Assembly (NCBI RefSeq): GCF_003991905.1
Contig: NZ_RSCL01000020.1
Coordinates: 81,715-145,714, forward strand
From: Dulcicalothrix desertica PCC 7102
Lineage (GTDB): Bacteria > Cyanobacteriota > Cyanobacteriia > Cyanobacteriales > Nostocaceae
Reading direction: 5' to 3'
DNA length: 64,000 nucleotides
Below are positions 16,179 through 25,062 of this stretch, one piece after another. The notes beneath the pieces are model-generated. The model was not told the DNA's origin. It ran no database searches and saw only the letters and a list, made by a program, of their open reading frames with translations. How positions within the stretch are numbered: the first letter of the stretch is position 1; the number at the start of each line of letters is the position of its first letter. The position numbers and the translations under genes are program-made.

Positions 16179-17129
16179 ATGCGACTAGAGCAGCTGCAAG
16201 CTTTTCTGGGTATTGCTGAAGCTGGTAGTTTTCAAGGAGCAGCGCGTAAATGCGGTGTAACACAATCTACTATCAGTCGTCAAATTCAGGCATTAGAAGG
16301 GGACTTGGGGTGTGAACTATTTCACCGTACAAGTCAGGCAAAATTGACGCTTGCGGGTGAGCGGTTGTTGCCACGCGCGCGTAAAATATGTGCTGAATGG
16401 CAAAGCGCGACGCAGGAAATAGCTGATTTGGTTTCTGGAAAGCAACCAGAACTATGTGTTGCAGCTATTCACTCGCTATGTGCTTATTACTTACCGCCAG
16501 TATTACAGCAATTTTGCCACGATTACCCGGATGTTCAATTGCGAGTGACTTCGTTAGGGAGTGACCGTGCATTAAAAGTTCTCAAAGATGGTTTGGTTGA
16601 TTTGGCTATTGTAATGAACAATCGTTTCTTGACTACGGGTCGCGAAATGATTGTAGAAACGCTATACGAGGAACCAATTGAGGTTTTAGTAGCAGTTAAC
16701 CATCCTTTGGCACAATATGACATGGTTCCTTGGTCGGAGTTAGTGAATTATCCGCAAGTTGTGTTTAAAGATGGATATGGAATGCAAAGGTTAGTACAAG
16801 ATAAGTTTGAGCGACTCGAAGCAACTTTACAAGCGGCTTTAGAAGTAAATACGCTTGATGCTTTTAGAGGAGTGGTTCGACAAGGTGAATTTGTAGCGTT
16901 ACTGCCATATTCAGCTTTAGTCGAAGCACGCAATGACCCCACCCTTGCAGTTCGTCCCCTTGCTGGTAACAGTAGTCTTTTAAACGAGACCACATCGAGT
17001 ATGACCCGTCGAGTCGTTATGGTAACTACTAATGACCGTTTGCAAATTCCCCCAATTCAACATTTCTGGCAGTTGGTGCGTAAACATATACCACCTCAGT
17101 TTGCTTTGGATATGCGAAACGCAAGTTAA
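16179..17129 (+). CDS. ntcB: LysR-type nitrate assimilation activator NtcB
   Basis: Transcriptional activator that, together with NtcA, raises expression of the nirA operon in response to nitrite/nitrate. The 316-aa protein has an N-terminal LysR helix-turn-helix (MRLEQLQAFLGIAEAGSF, then CGVTQSTISRQIQALE) and a C-terminal effector-binding domain. I chose ATG 16179, the classic LysR N-terminus; an in-frame TTG at 16140 lies inside the NtcA promoter. cnaT follows 23 bases later, so the two are probably one transcript. Pairing with cnaT and proximity to nirA support NtcB over other cyanobacterial LysR proteins such as CmpR or RbcR. Confidence 0.88.
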   Translation: MRLEQLQAFLGIAEAGSFQGAARKCGVTQSTISRQIQALEGDLGCELFHRTSQAKLTLAGERLLPRARKICAEWQSATQEIADLVSGKQPELCVAAIHSLCAYYLPPVLQQFCHDYPDVQLRVTSLGSDRALKVLKDGLVDLAIVMNNRFLTTGREMIVETLYEEPIEVLVAVNHPLAQYDMVPWSELVNYPQVVFKDGYGMQRLVQDKFERLEATLQAALEVNTLDAFRGVVRQGEFVALLPYSALVEARNDPTLAVRPLAGNSSLLNETTSSMTRRVVMVTTNDRLQIPPIQHFWQLVRKHIPPQFALDMRNAS

Positions 17130-17152
17130 TTATTGGTGAAACGGTAAATAAT

Positions 17153-18232
17153 ATGAGTAATAAATTTCGGGATTTGCTAAAAAAAGTCGGCAGTGGAAAC
17201 CATACTTCTGAAAATCTAACTCGTAATGAGGCCTCAGAAGCTACTAAAATGATGCTGCTGGGTGAAGCAACACCAGCCCAAATTGGTGCATTTTTGATTG
17301 CTCACCGCATTCGGCGCCCAACTGGCGAGGAATTAGCGGGTATGTTAGATGCGTATAATGAGCTTGGCCCAAAACTTAGACAAATTGAGAGTCAACGTCA
17401 GGTCATAGTTTTGGGTATACCTTATGATGGTCGCACCCGCACTTATCCAATTAGTCCCATTACAGCTTTATTACTCGCAGCAGCAGGACAACCGGTTGTT
17501 ATGCATGGTGGAAATCGTTTGCCAACTAAATATGGTTTACCTTTAATAGAAGTATGGCAGTCATTAGGAGTTGACTGGACTTTGATGTCATTCGAGAAAC
17601 TTCTTCAAGTATTTGAGCAAACAGGTATTGCCCTAGTATACACACCCAAACATTTTCCTTTAACTAATGCAATTTGGGAATACCGCGACCAATTGGGTAA
17701 ACGACCTCCATTTGCCACAATGGAATTAATATGGAACCCTTATGATGGTGATGCTCATATTATTTCTGGATTCGTTCATCCTCCTACCGAGGGAATGTTT
17801 CAAACGGCTTTAGGATTACAAGGTATTACTAAATTTACTACTATTAAGGGGTTAGAAGGTAGTTGTGATTTAGCACGCGACCGTAGTGCCATAATCGGTT
17901 TAGGCTCTACTGTATCTCAAACTGCATCCATCGAACGCTTAATAATGGCGCCTCGTGATTACAACTTTACAACCCAAGATGTTCCATTAACATCTACTGA
18001 ACAACTAATTATAGACATCAAAGCAACGCTGACAGGTTCAAATTGTGAACTTATGCAAAGTACATTATGGAATGGAGGATTTTATTTGTGGCGTAGTGGT
18101 ATATGTGAGGATATCCAAGCAGGTATCGCCAAAACTGAACAACTCCTTAGCAATGGAACTGTCCTTAAAAAACTCGAAGAAGTATCTCGTGCAATTACTA
18201 CAGTCTGCCAAAATATGTTTCAACCAGCTTAA
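17153..18232 (+). CDS. cnaT: Anthranilate phosphoribosyltransferase-like protein CnaT
   Basis: 359-aa member of the TrpD/glycosyltransferase family 3 fold. It has the N-terminal helical domain (LTRNEASEATKMMLLGEATPAQIGAFLIAHRI) and the phosphoribosyl-transfer-like domain (PVVMHGGNRLPTKYGL). In Anabaena the homologue CnaT is needed for nirA operon expression and does not serve tryptophan synthesis. Following ntcB under an NtcA promoter supports that role here. The usual glycine-rich PRPP loop of TrpD is changed (VVMHGGNR), in keeping with a regulatory or altered-substrate function, but the substrate is unknown. A perfect terminator hairpin follows. Confidence 0.88.
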   Translation: MSNKFRDLLKKVGSGNHTSENLTRNEASEATKMMLLGEATPAQIGAFLIAHRIRRPTGEELAGMLDAYNELGPKLRQIESQRQVIVLGIPYDGRTRTYPISPITALLLAAAGQPVVMHGGNRLPTKYGLPLIEVWQSLGVDWTLMSFEKLLQVFEQTGIALVYTPKHFPLTNAIWEYRDQLGKRPPFATMELIWNPYDGDAHIISGFVHPPTEGMFQTALGLQGITKFTTIKGLEGSCDLARDRSAIIGLGSTVSQTASIERLIMAPRDYNFTTQDVPLTSTEQLIIDIKATLTGSNCELMQSTLWNGGFYLWRSGICEDIQAGIAKTEQLLSNGTVLKKLEEVSRAITTVCQNMFQPA

Positions 18233-18252
18233 ATTTTATTTCGGCGCCGTCT

Positions 18253-18283
18253 AAAATGTCCACCAATGGTGGACATTTTGCTG
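18253..18283 (+). terminator. Terminator after cnaT
   Basis: Perfect 12-bp stem AAAATGTCCACC/GGTGGACATTTT with a 3-base loop, 21 bases after the cnaT stop. The T-rich 3' arm supplies the release tract. A partial repeat (GTGGACATTTTT) follows at 18283-18295. Confidence 0.75.
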
Positions 18284-18407
18284 TGGACATTTTTAATTAC
18301 CAGATTTCCATTTAAGTATAAATACTATTTTTTGTCATAAATGTAACAAACCTCCCGATGCCAATGAAAGTTGAGATGCAGGAGCTTTCATACATTTTTT
18401 AATATAT

Positions 18408-19313
18408 TTAAAACTTATCTATATTTAATACTAAACCTTCGTGTGCTAGTACTGCTGAATCAAAGACTGATTTCACCTTTGTTTGCATTCCATCTAGAAA
18501 ATCATCATTATCATCAGGGTGATGATGTGAAATAACTAAACGTTTAACTTCGCTTTTGGATGCTAAGTCAACAGCAGCTTGCCAGGGTAAATCATCATTT
18601 TGATGGTTTCGTGGTGTCAGTTCTGTATAAGTCGAGTTAGCAATCAACAAATCGGCGCCTTGTACTAATTGAATCACGTTTGCTAATTCAACGTCATCAA
18701 CACTATTACTTAAATCTGTAATATAAGCAACGCTATAATTCTGCCAAGTAATTCGATAGCCAATCGATTTCTGAGTATGATTAATTAAAGCAGTAGTTAT
18801 TGTCACATCATCTAAAGTAATTACACGGTTTGGAGTTAGATAACAGAATGCTAACTCTGATTGCATTACTTGCAATGGATATGGAAAGTGAGGTTGTAGC
18901 ATTTGGTCTCCCAAACACTGTTTAATTGAGGCGCCGTTACTTGCAGCGCTACCATAAATGTGAAGATTATTATTAGCCACAAACGCAGGAGCGAAGAAGG
19001 GAAACCCTTGAATGCGATTAGACTGGGAGTTGGTAAAAAATAAATGCGTGCTGAGAGGAGCATCTCTAAACAGCAAACTTTTGCCCAAACTTCTTAAACC
19101 AGTACCACCATCAAAAATCAAGTGTTTACCAGCTACAAACATTTCGACACAAGCAGTATTTCCCCCATAGCGGTCAGTGCTACTACCAGGTGTTGGAATT
19201 AAACCCCGTACACCCCAAAATTGTACGGCAAAATTCCCCACTTGTCTTTCGCACAAAGAAACCCTTGAAGAATCTTTAAGTAGGTAATCTCGAGTCGTTG
19301 ACATCTCTTTCAT
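18408..19313 (-). CDS. Metallo-beta-lactamase-fold protein lacking metal ligands
   Basis: 301-aa protein with the scaffold of cyanobacterial MBL-fold hydrolases (VQFWGVRGLIPTPG, YGGNTACVE, LIFDGGTGLRSLG, IQGFPFF). The metal-binding HxHxDH motif is gone: the site reads TNSQSNRIQG at 94-103, with N, Q, N and R at the four ligand positions. The later His/Asp ligands are also altered (ITDLSNSV, ANSTYTEL). ISHHHPDDNDDFLD near the C-terminus is retained. The frame is intact, so it is probably a folded non-catalytic homologue, not a pseudogene. It follows panD by 15 bases on the same strand. Its function is unknown. Confidence 0.85.
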   Translation of the reverse strand: MKEMSTTRDYLLKDSSRVSLCERQVGNFAVQFWGVRGLIPTPGSSTDRYGGNTACVEMFVAGKHLIFDGGTGLRSLGKSLLFRDAPLSTHLFFTNSQSNRIQGFPFFAPAFVANNNLHIYGSAASNGASIKQCLGDQMLQPHFPYPLQVMQSELAFCYLTPNRVITLDDVTITTALINHTQKSIGYRITWQNYSVAYITDLSNSVDDVELANVIQLVQGADLLIANSTYTELTPRNHQNDDLPWQAAVDLASKSEVKRLVISHHHPDDNDDFLDGMQTKVKSVFDSAVLAHEGLVLNIDKF

Positions 19314-19328
19314 TCTTACTTTTCATGT

Positions 19329-19718
19329 TCAGGAATGGTATGACGATAGCAGGTCATCATAACGTCGCACTTCTAAAAGTCGATTTTTTTCGTCTACAAG
19401 TACAACCGTCGGAGAGAAAGTTTTTAACTCATCCATTGTGAACTGCCCGTAAGACATTATAATCAAGCGATCCCCTAAAATGCCTAGACGTGCCGCAGCC
19501 CCATTTAGTTCTATCGCTCCTGAATTAGCCGCTGCGGGAATTGCATAAGTCGTGAAACGCTCACCATTGTTGATGTTGACAACTTGTACCTGCTCGTAAG
19601 GTAAAATCCCTGATTTATCTAATAATACTTGGTCAATACTAACACTACCAACATAGTTGATATTTGCTGCGGTCAGAGTGCAGTTATGAATCTTCGCCAA
19701 AAGAATTGTACGATACAT
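19329..19718 (-). CDS. panD: Aspartate 1-decarboxylase PanD
   Basis: Converts aspartate to beta-alanine for pantothenate and coenzyme A synthesis. The 129-aa proenzyme has the self-cleavage site in NYVGSVSID (Gly24-Ser25), where the new N-terminal Ser becomes the pyruvoyl cofactor. It also has the conserved N-terminal [16 protein letters not shown] and the substrate-site segment [10 protein letters not shown]. Length is standard for the family. It lies directly upstream of the degenerate MBL protein on the same strand. Confidence 0.95.
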   Translation of the reverse strand: MYRTILLAKIHNCTLTAANINYVGSVSIDQVLLDKSGILPYEQVQVVNINNGERFTTYAIPAAANSGAIELNGAAARLGILGDRLIIMSYGQFTMDELKTFSPTVVLVDEKNRLLEVRRYDDLLSSYHS

Positions 19719-19742
19719 TTTTAATAGTTAGGAGTTAGCAGG

Positions 19743-19857
19743 GGCGGGTTTACCTATATCCTAGTAAACAATGAGAAATTTATGTTAACCCGCCCGTACC
19801 GGAAATAGGAGGTAGGAGCTAAATTTTATTATTCACCAAGATATAGGTAAACCCGCC
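19743..19857. repeat. Inverted-repeat element between panD and ppa
   Basis: Perfect 18-bp arms (GGCGGGTTTACCTATATC at 19743-19760 and its complement at 19840-19857) enclose 79 bases. The interior contains another GGGCGGGTT-like arm on the opposite strand and heptad-like AGGAGGTAGGAG. It looks like a small MITE-like or dispersed palindromic element. The same type was not seen elsewhere in the window. Confidence 0.75.
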
Positions 19858-19875
19858 TCGACGCTCCTCCTAACT

Positions 19876-20388
19876 TTATTTATTGCCAGCTTTAATACAC
19901 TTGTCAACTAGAGGTTGAACCATTGCAACATCTTGCCAACCAAGAATTTCAGTAACTTTCTTTTCTAAATTCTTGTAGCTGCGGAAGAATTCGGCAATTT
20001 CATCTAGTTTGTGCGGAGCAAGGTCTTTAAGAGATTTAACGTGAGCATAGCGTGGGTCTTTGTCGGGAACGCAAAGAATTTTCTCATCACGGTCACCACC
20101 GTCAATCATCTCTAACATGCCAATTGGTCGTGCGGCAATGACACATCCAGGAAAGGTTGGTTCATCCATAATTACCATTCCATCTAATGGGTCACCATCA
20201 TCAGCCAAAGTGTTGGGCACAAAACCGTAATCGTAAGGATATTGTACTGACGAATATAATACGCGGTCTAAAGCAAAAGCATTCAAATCCTTATCAAATT
20301 CGTATTTATTTTTACTCCCGCCTGTAATTTCAATCAATACGTTGATGATACCGGGTTTTGGTTGGGCTGGAATACGGGACAAATCCAC
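19876..20388 (-). CDS. ppa: Inorganic pyrophosphatase
   Basis: Hydrolyses pyrophosphate to two phosphates in the cytoplasm. Family I signature residues are visible: [33 protein letters not shown] and DKDPRY, containing the acidic Mg2+ ligands. I chose the GTG at 20388 ([13 protein letters not shown], 170 aa). AGGAGA stands six bases upstream, and known cyanobacterial enzymes begin at this point; the ATG at 20412 would add eight residues. The gene is monocistronic as far as can be seen. Confidence 0.93.
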   Translation of the reverse strand: MDLSRIPAQPKPGIINVLIEITGGSKNKYEFDKDLNAFALDRVLYSSVQYPYDYGFVPNTLADDGDPLDGMVIMDEPTFPGCVIAARPIGMLEMIDGGDRDEKILCVPDKDPRYAHVKSLKDLAPHKLDEIAEFFRSYKNLEKKVTEILGWQDVAMVQPLVDKCIKAGNK

Positions 20389-20546
20389 AAAAAATCTCCT
20401 TGCTTCATACACACAAATATATGGGTAGTGTTTTTCAGCTACCCGTAATAAATTTTAAGGCGAATAATGTACTTTTGTTGACGTGATATCTTTAATACTT
20501 TGTTTTCAAGCTTTTTGGCAAGCTTTTTTTAAGTTATGTCCAAGTC

Positions 20547-20580
20547 AAAAAATAACTCCCCGTCCGAGAACTAGGGAGTT
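20547..20580 (-). terminator. Terminator for the small membrane protein gene
   Basis: On the minus strand AACTCCC, a 13-base loop and GGGAGTT are followed by ATTTTTT. It lies about 170 bases after the 20751 gene. The rest of 20389-20750 is non-coding, apart from a plus-strand hairpin with T tract at about 20498-20531 that has no obvious gene. Confidence 0.55.
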
Positions 20581-20750
20581 GACAAATTACATTAAATCGT
20601 GCATGTATAAAAAAGGCTTCTTGAAAACGCGCGCTTCGCTTTCTGATGAGTTCTGCATTATATACTCTACACACAAGCACTTGTGGCGCGAAAAATTAGC
20701 TAATGCTAAACTATTGAGTTATTGATTGAAAACATGCTGTTGTACGTGAT

Positions 20751-20960
20751 TTAGTCTCGACTTTGTTGCAAGCTAGACGTAATTGGCTGCGGTGTGTTAA
20801 TTTCGACATTATTTGATGAATAATGAGCAATAACAAACATAGGCAAGCCTAAAGTTAAAATTGCAATGAAAGTTCCGACAATGTCTGCCAAACGATGAGA
20901 TGAACTATCAACATTAGCAGACTGACTATTAGAATTCATAAAAAACCAAAACCGTGACAT
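20751..20960 (-). CDS. Small single-pass membrane protein, unknown function
   Basis: 69-aa protein with a polar N-terminus (NSNSQSANVDSSSHR), one clear membrane helix (IVGTFIAILTLGLPMFVIAHY) and a polar tail. A GGGAG sequence precedes the ATG at 20960; a second ATG at 20939 would give 62 aa. A terminator follows and 840 bases of gene-free AT-rich DNA precede it, so it appears to be an independent transcription unit. I do not recognise the family. Coding status rests on composition and transcription context. Confidence 0.6.
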   Translation of the reverse strand: MSRFWFFMNSNSQSANVDSSSHRLADIVGTFIAILTLGLPMFVIAHYSSNNVEINTPQPITSSLQQSRD

Positions 20961-21663
20961 TATTGCACTGACTCCCTAGCTTGAGAGTCTTGATACCATT
21001 TTAACCAATATCCGACGCGAGCATTACCTAGCATTTGAGCATTTCAAATACTCTCACACGGACGCTGTAATCAAAAATATTACACATCAAATTTTCAATT
21101 GCACTTGCAAAATTTGTATTCTGTGTTTCAATTTTATTATACATAACCTTAGATGCATTACTGTACCCTATCCTGATTACCCATTATTTTAAAGCTATTC
21201 CTAGCATTACAATTTACACTAACTGTACATATATTATTTTAATTGCGAATTTTCAAATCAGCAACATTAATCTACTTAAGCCAGTATTTTAAATGCTTTC
21301 AGCACTAATTTCTTACTCACAAAGACCAAATTTACTGCTGTCACAGTTAACCAAATACATTCGCAAAAATACTGAGACAGCAACCTTCACATTAATCATA
21401 TAAGTAGTTATACTCAAAATCAATCATACTTCCGTAAATCACTTAGCAACTGCGGTTATAGCTACCAAACAGTACGAATAAATACACACAAAACTTTATG
21501 AGTAAAAATAATTATCTATTTACTAAAGTCAACAAAACTTCAAATTTAAATCTACACTCATTTAATATGCACTACATCAAAAAATAAGCAATCCTTCCTA
21601 AGATAGATTGAATTTAGTTTATAAGTTAATTGATAAGTCAGATTTAGGCGCCAAATAATAATA
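20961..21663. other. Gene-free AT-rich interval
   Basis: About 700 bases with frequent stops in all frames, no GGCGCC site until 21647 and no clear repeat. It probably holds the promoter of the small membrane protein gene. I see no RNA gene I can support. Confidence 0.5.
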
Positions 21664-21702
21664 ACAAAAAAACTGCCCCCACTGAATTTTGGGGGGCAGT
21701 CT
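21664..21702 (-). terminator. Terminator after the DUF362 gene
   Basis: On the minus strand ACTGCCCCC pairs with GGGGGCAGT around an 11-base loop, followed by seven T. The stem occupies 21672-21680 and 21692-21700. It lies about 100 bases after the DUF362 stop codon. Confidence 0.85.
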
Positions 21703-21799
21703 AGTTAAGCAATCGGAGGGTATTCATAGCTTACTCTGCCCACGAGTAGAATTGTTGTAGCCAAGTTATCACTTGGGGACTGGAATACAAATATTAAAA

Positions 21800-22768
21800 T
21801 CACTCTGAGCGCATATTGTAAGCACGCATTGGTTCAAAGATGAATCGAATGTAAAGATGTTTAAAGGTCGATTTAATTACTCTAGGCATTCCAAAATCAA
21901 TGGCTACCATTTTATCAGGCAGGCGCCAATCCGAGACTTGTAAAGTATGAGGTTCTAGAAGCGGAAAATTAATATTTGTAAACTCAGGGACTAAATTAGC
22001 ACGTTGTCCAGCAGCGAGAGTAGGTACTTGATTGGGTGGAACTTGCAGTATTTCTACTATTGCCCTATCCAAAGCAAACACATTATCAGATGCAGCTAAA
22101 ACATTGAGTTGACGTGGTTCACCCCCACTAGGTCCATTACCTTCGTGTCCAATAATGCCATCGAGTATAGTTAAATCAGGGTTAATAACACGCGCAGTTG
22201 AGACCAGCATATCAGCAAAACGATTAGCATCTTTACCAGCTTCCATGTGCCACCAAGCTTTCATCTTGCCAGGAACACAGCCAAATAAATTTTTAACTCC
22301 CATCGTGAGAACAAGCTGAACGTGTGATTTAACTTTTGGTAAGTTAATTACAACATCAGCTTCCATAGCTTCTTTACACAGCAACAAATGATTAAAATCT
22401 TCGCTTGCTGCTTGGTAACGTTTGCCATGAAATTCAACGATAGGCAAATTCAGTTCATCCAAAATAAACTGGTACCCATTCGCTATGGCCACACCCTTAG
22501 CACTACCAAACGCTGGACTATCACCCAAAAAAGGTTTACCACCAGCGTCAATAACCATTTTGGCAACAGCGTATACAAGTTCCGGACGGGTGGTACACTC
22601 TTTGGTAGGACGGGCGCCTGTTAGTAAATTCGGTTTTAAAAGAACACGGTTTCCAGGTTTAACAAACGCTCTCATCCCACCCAAAGGTTCAAGCAGAGCT
22701 TCAAGAGACGCTCGTAACATCTCACGTTCATAAGAAGTAGCACGAATTAAACTAACAGAAGGCGCCAT
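21800..22768 (-). CDS. DUF362 domain protein
   Basis: 322-aa protein of the DUF362 family (VSLIRATSY, RVLLKPNLL, VINLPKVKSH, GVKNLFGCVPG). Family members are predicted redox or iron-sulfur-associated proteins of unsettled function. No ferredoxin-type CxxCxxC motif is visible here. I chose ATG 22768 (MAPSVSLIRA) because the upstream ATG at 22789 lies inside a dispersed palindrome. It is the downstream neighbour of aspA on the same strand, so possibly co-transcribed. Confidence 0.8.
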   Translation of the reverse strand: MAPSVSLIRATSYEREMLRASLEALLEPLGGMRAFVKPGNRVLLKPNLLTGARPTKECTTRPELVYAVAKMVIDAGGKPFLGDSPAFGSAKGVAIANGYQFILDELNLPIVEFHGKRYQAASEDFNHLLLCKEAMEADVVINLPKVKSHVQLVLTMGVKNLFGCVPGKMKAWWHMEAGKDANRFADMLVSTARVINPDLTILDGIIGHEGNGPSGGEPRQLNVLAASDNVFALDRAIVEILQVPPNQVPTLAAGQRANLVPEFTNINFPLLEPHTLQVSDWRLPDKMVAIDFGMPRVIKSTFKHLYIRFIFEPMRAYNMRSE

Positions 22769-22778
22769 ATTATTGTAG

Positions 22779-22798
22779 AGACGTGACATGTCACGTCT
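22779..22798. repeat. Dispersed GAGACGTGA palindrome
   Basis: Perfect 20-base palindrome AGACGTGACATGTCACGTCT between aspA and the DUF362 gene. Further members of this family are at 37454-37475, 44820-44841, 56611-56638, 62059-62080 and 63168-63193. Confidence 0.85.
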
Positions 22799-22802
22799 AA
22801 TA

Positions 22803-24218
22803 TTAAATTAATGGTACAATTGCGCTCATTTGTTCGAGGTTAAGAACTTCGGCAAGTTGAGCTTCAGTCATTAGTTCCTTTTCTAACACAATTTGGCGAA
22901 GAGATTTCCCTGTTTGTAGTGATTCGGACGCAACAGCAGCAGCATTAAGGTAGCCAATATGGGTATTTAGCGCAGTAACCAAAGCTAAACTACCTTCTGC
23001 GTATTCCAAACATCTTTCAGTATTAGCAGTAATACCTTTGATACATTTCTCAGTCAAGGCGCCAATAGTATTACCAAGAATTTCAATACTATGGATTAAA
23101 TCATAAGCAATAAGCGGCATCATCACATTAAGTTCAAGTTGTCCAGCTTGAGCCGCAAACGTAATTGCATTATCATAGCCCATAACCTGGAAGCAAACCA
23201 TACTAGTCATTTCTGCCATAACAGGATTATATTTACCTGGCATAATCGAAGAACCAGGTTGTACGGGTGGAAGTTGAATTTCTTTGAACCCAGTTTTTGG
23301 GCCTGAGTCCATCAACCGTAAATCATGGGATATTTTAGCTAAATCTTGAGCCAAATTACGAAGGGCGCCGGATACATTAACAAAAGGCGCCATACTTTGC
23401 ATAGCCGCCATTAGATGTGATGCTGGTTGTAAAGGACAATCAATAAGCTGTGAAAGTATTTCTACCACACGCGCCCGATATTTGGGATGAGTGTTTAACC
23501 CCGTACCAGCAGCACTACCCCCTAACCCCAACACCATCAAATCACTCGAAGCGGTATAAATACGGTTTTGGTGTTCGCTTAAAATTTGTGCCCATGCGCG
23601 GAAACTATCACCCAAGCGTACAGGAACAGCATCTTGCAGGTGAGTACGACCCGACTTTATCACATTTTCAAATTCCACAGCCTTAACATTCATAGCTTCA
23701 ACAGCATTATCCAAAGCAGGGTGTAGCGTCTGCATCAAAGCCAACAACCCACCAATTCTAATCGCAGTTGGAATTACATCATTAGTAGACTGACCATAAT
23801 TTACATCATCATTAGGATTAACTCGTTTATAATTACCTTTTTCATCACCAAGAAGTTCTAACGCACGGTTCGCCAAAACCTCGTTAACATTCATATGATG
23901 CGACGTTCCGGCGCCTGCTTGGTACACATCAACTACAAATTGGTCACGAAGCTTACCAGTAAGAACCTCATCAGCAGCTTGAATAATAGCTTTACTCGTA
24001 TCTTCAGCAATACAACCAAGCTCACCATTTACAATTGCCGTAGCCTTTTTAATATAAATACAAGCATCTACGTAAGTAGGCAAAGGCTTAATCCCGCTAA
24101 TCGGGAAGTTTTCAACAGCACGCAGCGTCTGAATACCGTAATAAACATTACCAGGTATTTGCATTTCTCCCATCGAATCGCGTTCGATACGGAATTGAGA
24201 ATCTTGTGTTTGCGACAT
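22803..24218 (-). CDS. aspA: Aspartate ammonia-lyase
   Basis: Reversible deamination of aspartate to fumarate and ammonia. The 471-aa protein belongs to the aspartase/fumarase superfamily: RDSMGEMQIPGNVYYGIQT at the N-terminus, SGRTHLQDAVPV, and the catalytic-loop signature GSSIMPGKYNPV near residue 320. GK in the signature favours aspartase over class II fumarase (usually AK), but Y replaces the common V, so substrate assignment is slightly uncertain. Length is normal. DUF362 follows. Confidence 0.88.
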   Translation of the reverse strand: MSQTQDSQFRIERDSMGEMQIPGNVYYGIQTLRAVENFPISGIKPLPTYVDACIYIKKATAIVNGELGCIAEDTSKAIIQAADEVLTGKLRDQFVVDVYQAGAGTSHHMNVNEVLANRALELLGDEKGNYKRVNPNDDVNYGQSTNDVIPTAIRIGGLLALMQTLHPALDNAVEAMNVKAVEFENVIKSGRTHLQDAVPVRLGDSFRAWAQILSEHQNRIYTASSDLMVLGLGGSAAGTGLNTHPKYRARVVEILSQLIDCPLQPASHLMAAMQSMAPFVNVSGALRNLAQDLAKISHDLRLMDSGPKTGFKEIQLPPVQPGSSIMPGKYNPVMAEMTSMVCFQVMGYDNAITFAAQAGQLELNVMMPLIAYDLIHSIEILGNTIGALTEKCIKGITANTERCLEYAEGSLALVTALNTHIGYLNAAAVASESLQTGKSLRQIVLEKELMTEAQLAEVLNLEQMSAIVPLI

Positions 24219-24249
24219 AATAATTTTGGATTGCCAAGCATCTCTATAA

Positions 24250-24282
24250 TGTCATGCTGAGGAACGAAGCATCTCTATAATG
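24250..24282 (+). repeat. Solo copy of the GTCATGCTGAGGAAC dispersed repeat
   Basis: One copy of the core (GTCATGCTGAGGAACGAAGC) bounded by a short direct duplication of ATCTCTATAATGT. It is the same core as in the arrays at 11.3-12.1 kb. It lies between aspA and the broken ATPase remnant. Confidence 0.8.
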
Positions 24283-24297
24283 TATGATTTGAGACTA

Positions 24298-24865
24298 CTA
24301 CCTATCTGGAATAGTAAACCTGTATATTAACTTACGCTCTCCAACTAACGATTTTTTACCCAATGAGTCAGGGGTAAACTCCTTATTAATATCTTCTCTA
24401 ATTTGACGACTTAATTTACTCCACGTTGTCATATCGTTAGCTGTACTAATATCAAAACCGTTATTAAGATTAATGCCAATGAGGTTACTTATAAGATAGC
24501 GGTCATGAAAATCATCCCAGACAAAAACTTCAATCTTAAGTTTAGCCGTGACTAAAGTAGTAGAAAGTCTCTTAAATCGGGTCTAATTCAACAGCCCACT
24601 CAACCACATTATTACGTTTACGTTGATATACATATTGCCCAAAACCACCTAAATCAACAGCTTCACCACCTATTTTGGTACGGTAAACGTCTAATTTTCC
24701 AGTATTAATACCGTGGTGTGCTAGTAACAAACTATGAATAATACTCGATTTACCTGCACTATTGGCGCCATAAATCAACGTCAGGGGTCGAAGTGGTATA
24801 CGTTGAGTATCACCAAATGCTTTAAAATTACCAAGTCGTAAAGCCGTTATGGCGTTGGGTTTCAT
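24298..24865 (-). pseudogene. Deletion fossil: AAA ATPase N-terminus joined to the C-terminus of another protein
   Basis: From 24865 a 97-codon frame encodes the N-terminus of an AAA_15/OLD-like ATPase: ALRLGNFKAFGDTQRI, then Walker A YGANSAGKSS near residue 35. It stops at 24572 where Walker B and most of the domain should follow. In another frame, 24577-24298 encodes about 90 residues (LKIEVFVWDDFHDRYLISN ... KLIYRFTIPD) resembling the C-terminal end of a different protein with an HDR motif, reminiscent of MIT_C/PLD-like ends. The simplest reading is one large deletion removing most of two adjacent genes, perhaps an ATPase-effector defence pair. The effector assignment is tentative. Confidence 0.7.
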
Positions 24866-25062
24866 TTATATCAAGCCAAAGTTGAGGGAAAGCTTAGTTC
24901 TAGTGCGCGGAGATTTTTCCAATATATACATATATACTACATATCGCGGCTAATTTTTGTTTTTTCGACAATTTAAATTGGAACTGATGTTACGTATTGT
25001 ACGACTATTATATTTAGATATTTAAAGGCGCCTCCCAAAAGCATACATATATTTAAAAAATA

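Noticed and set aside
20483-20725. 80-aa open frame near the ppa promoter
   Set aside because: It runs through a terminator hairpin and has no coding character.
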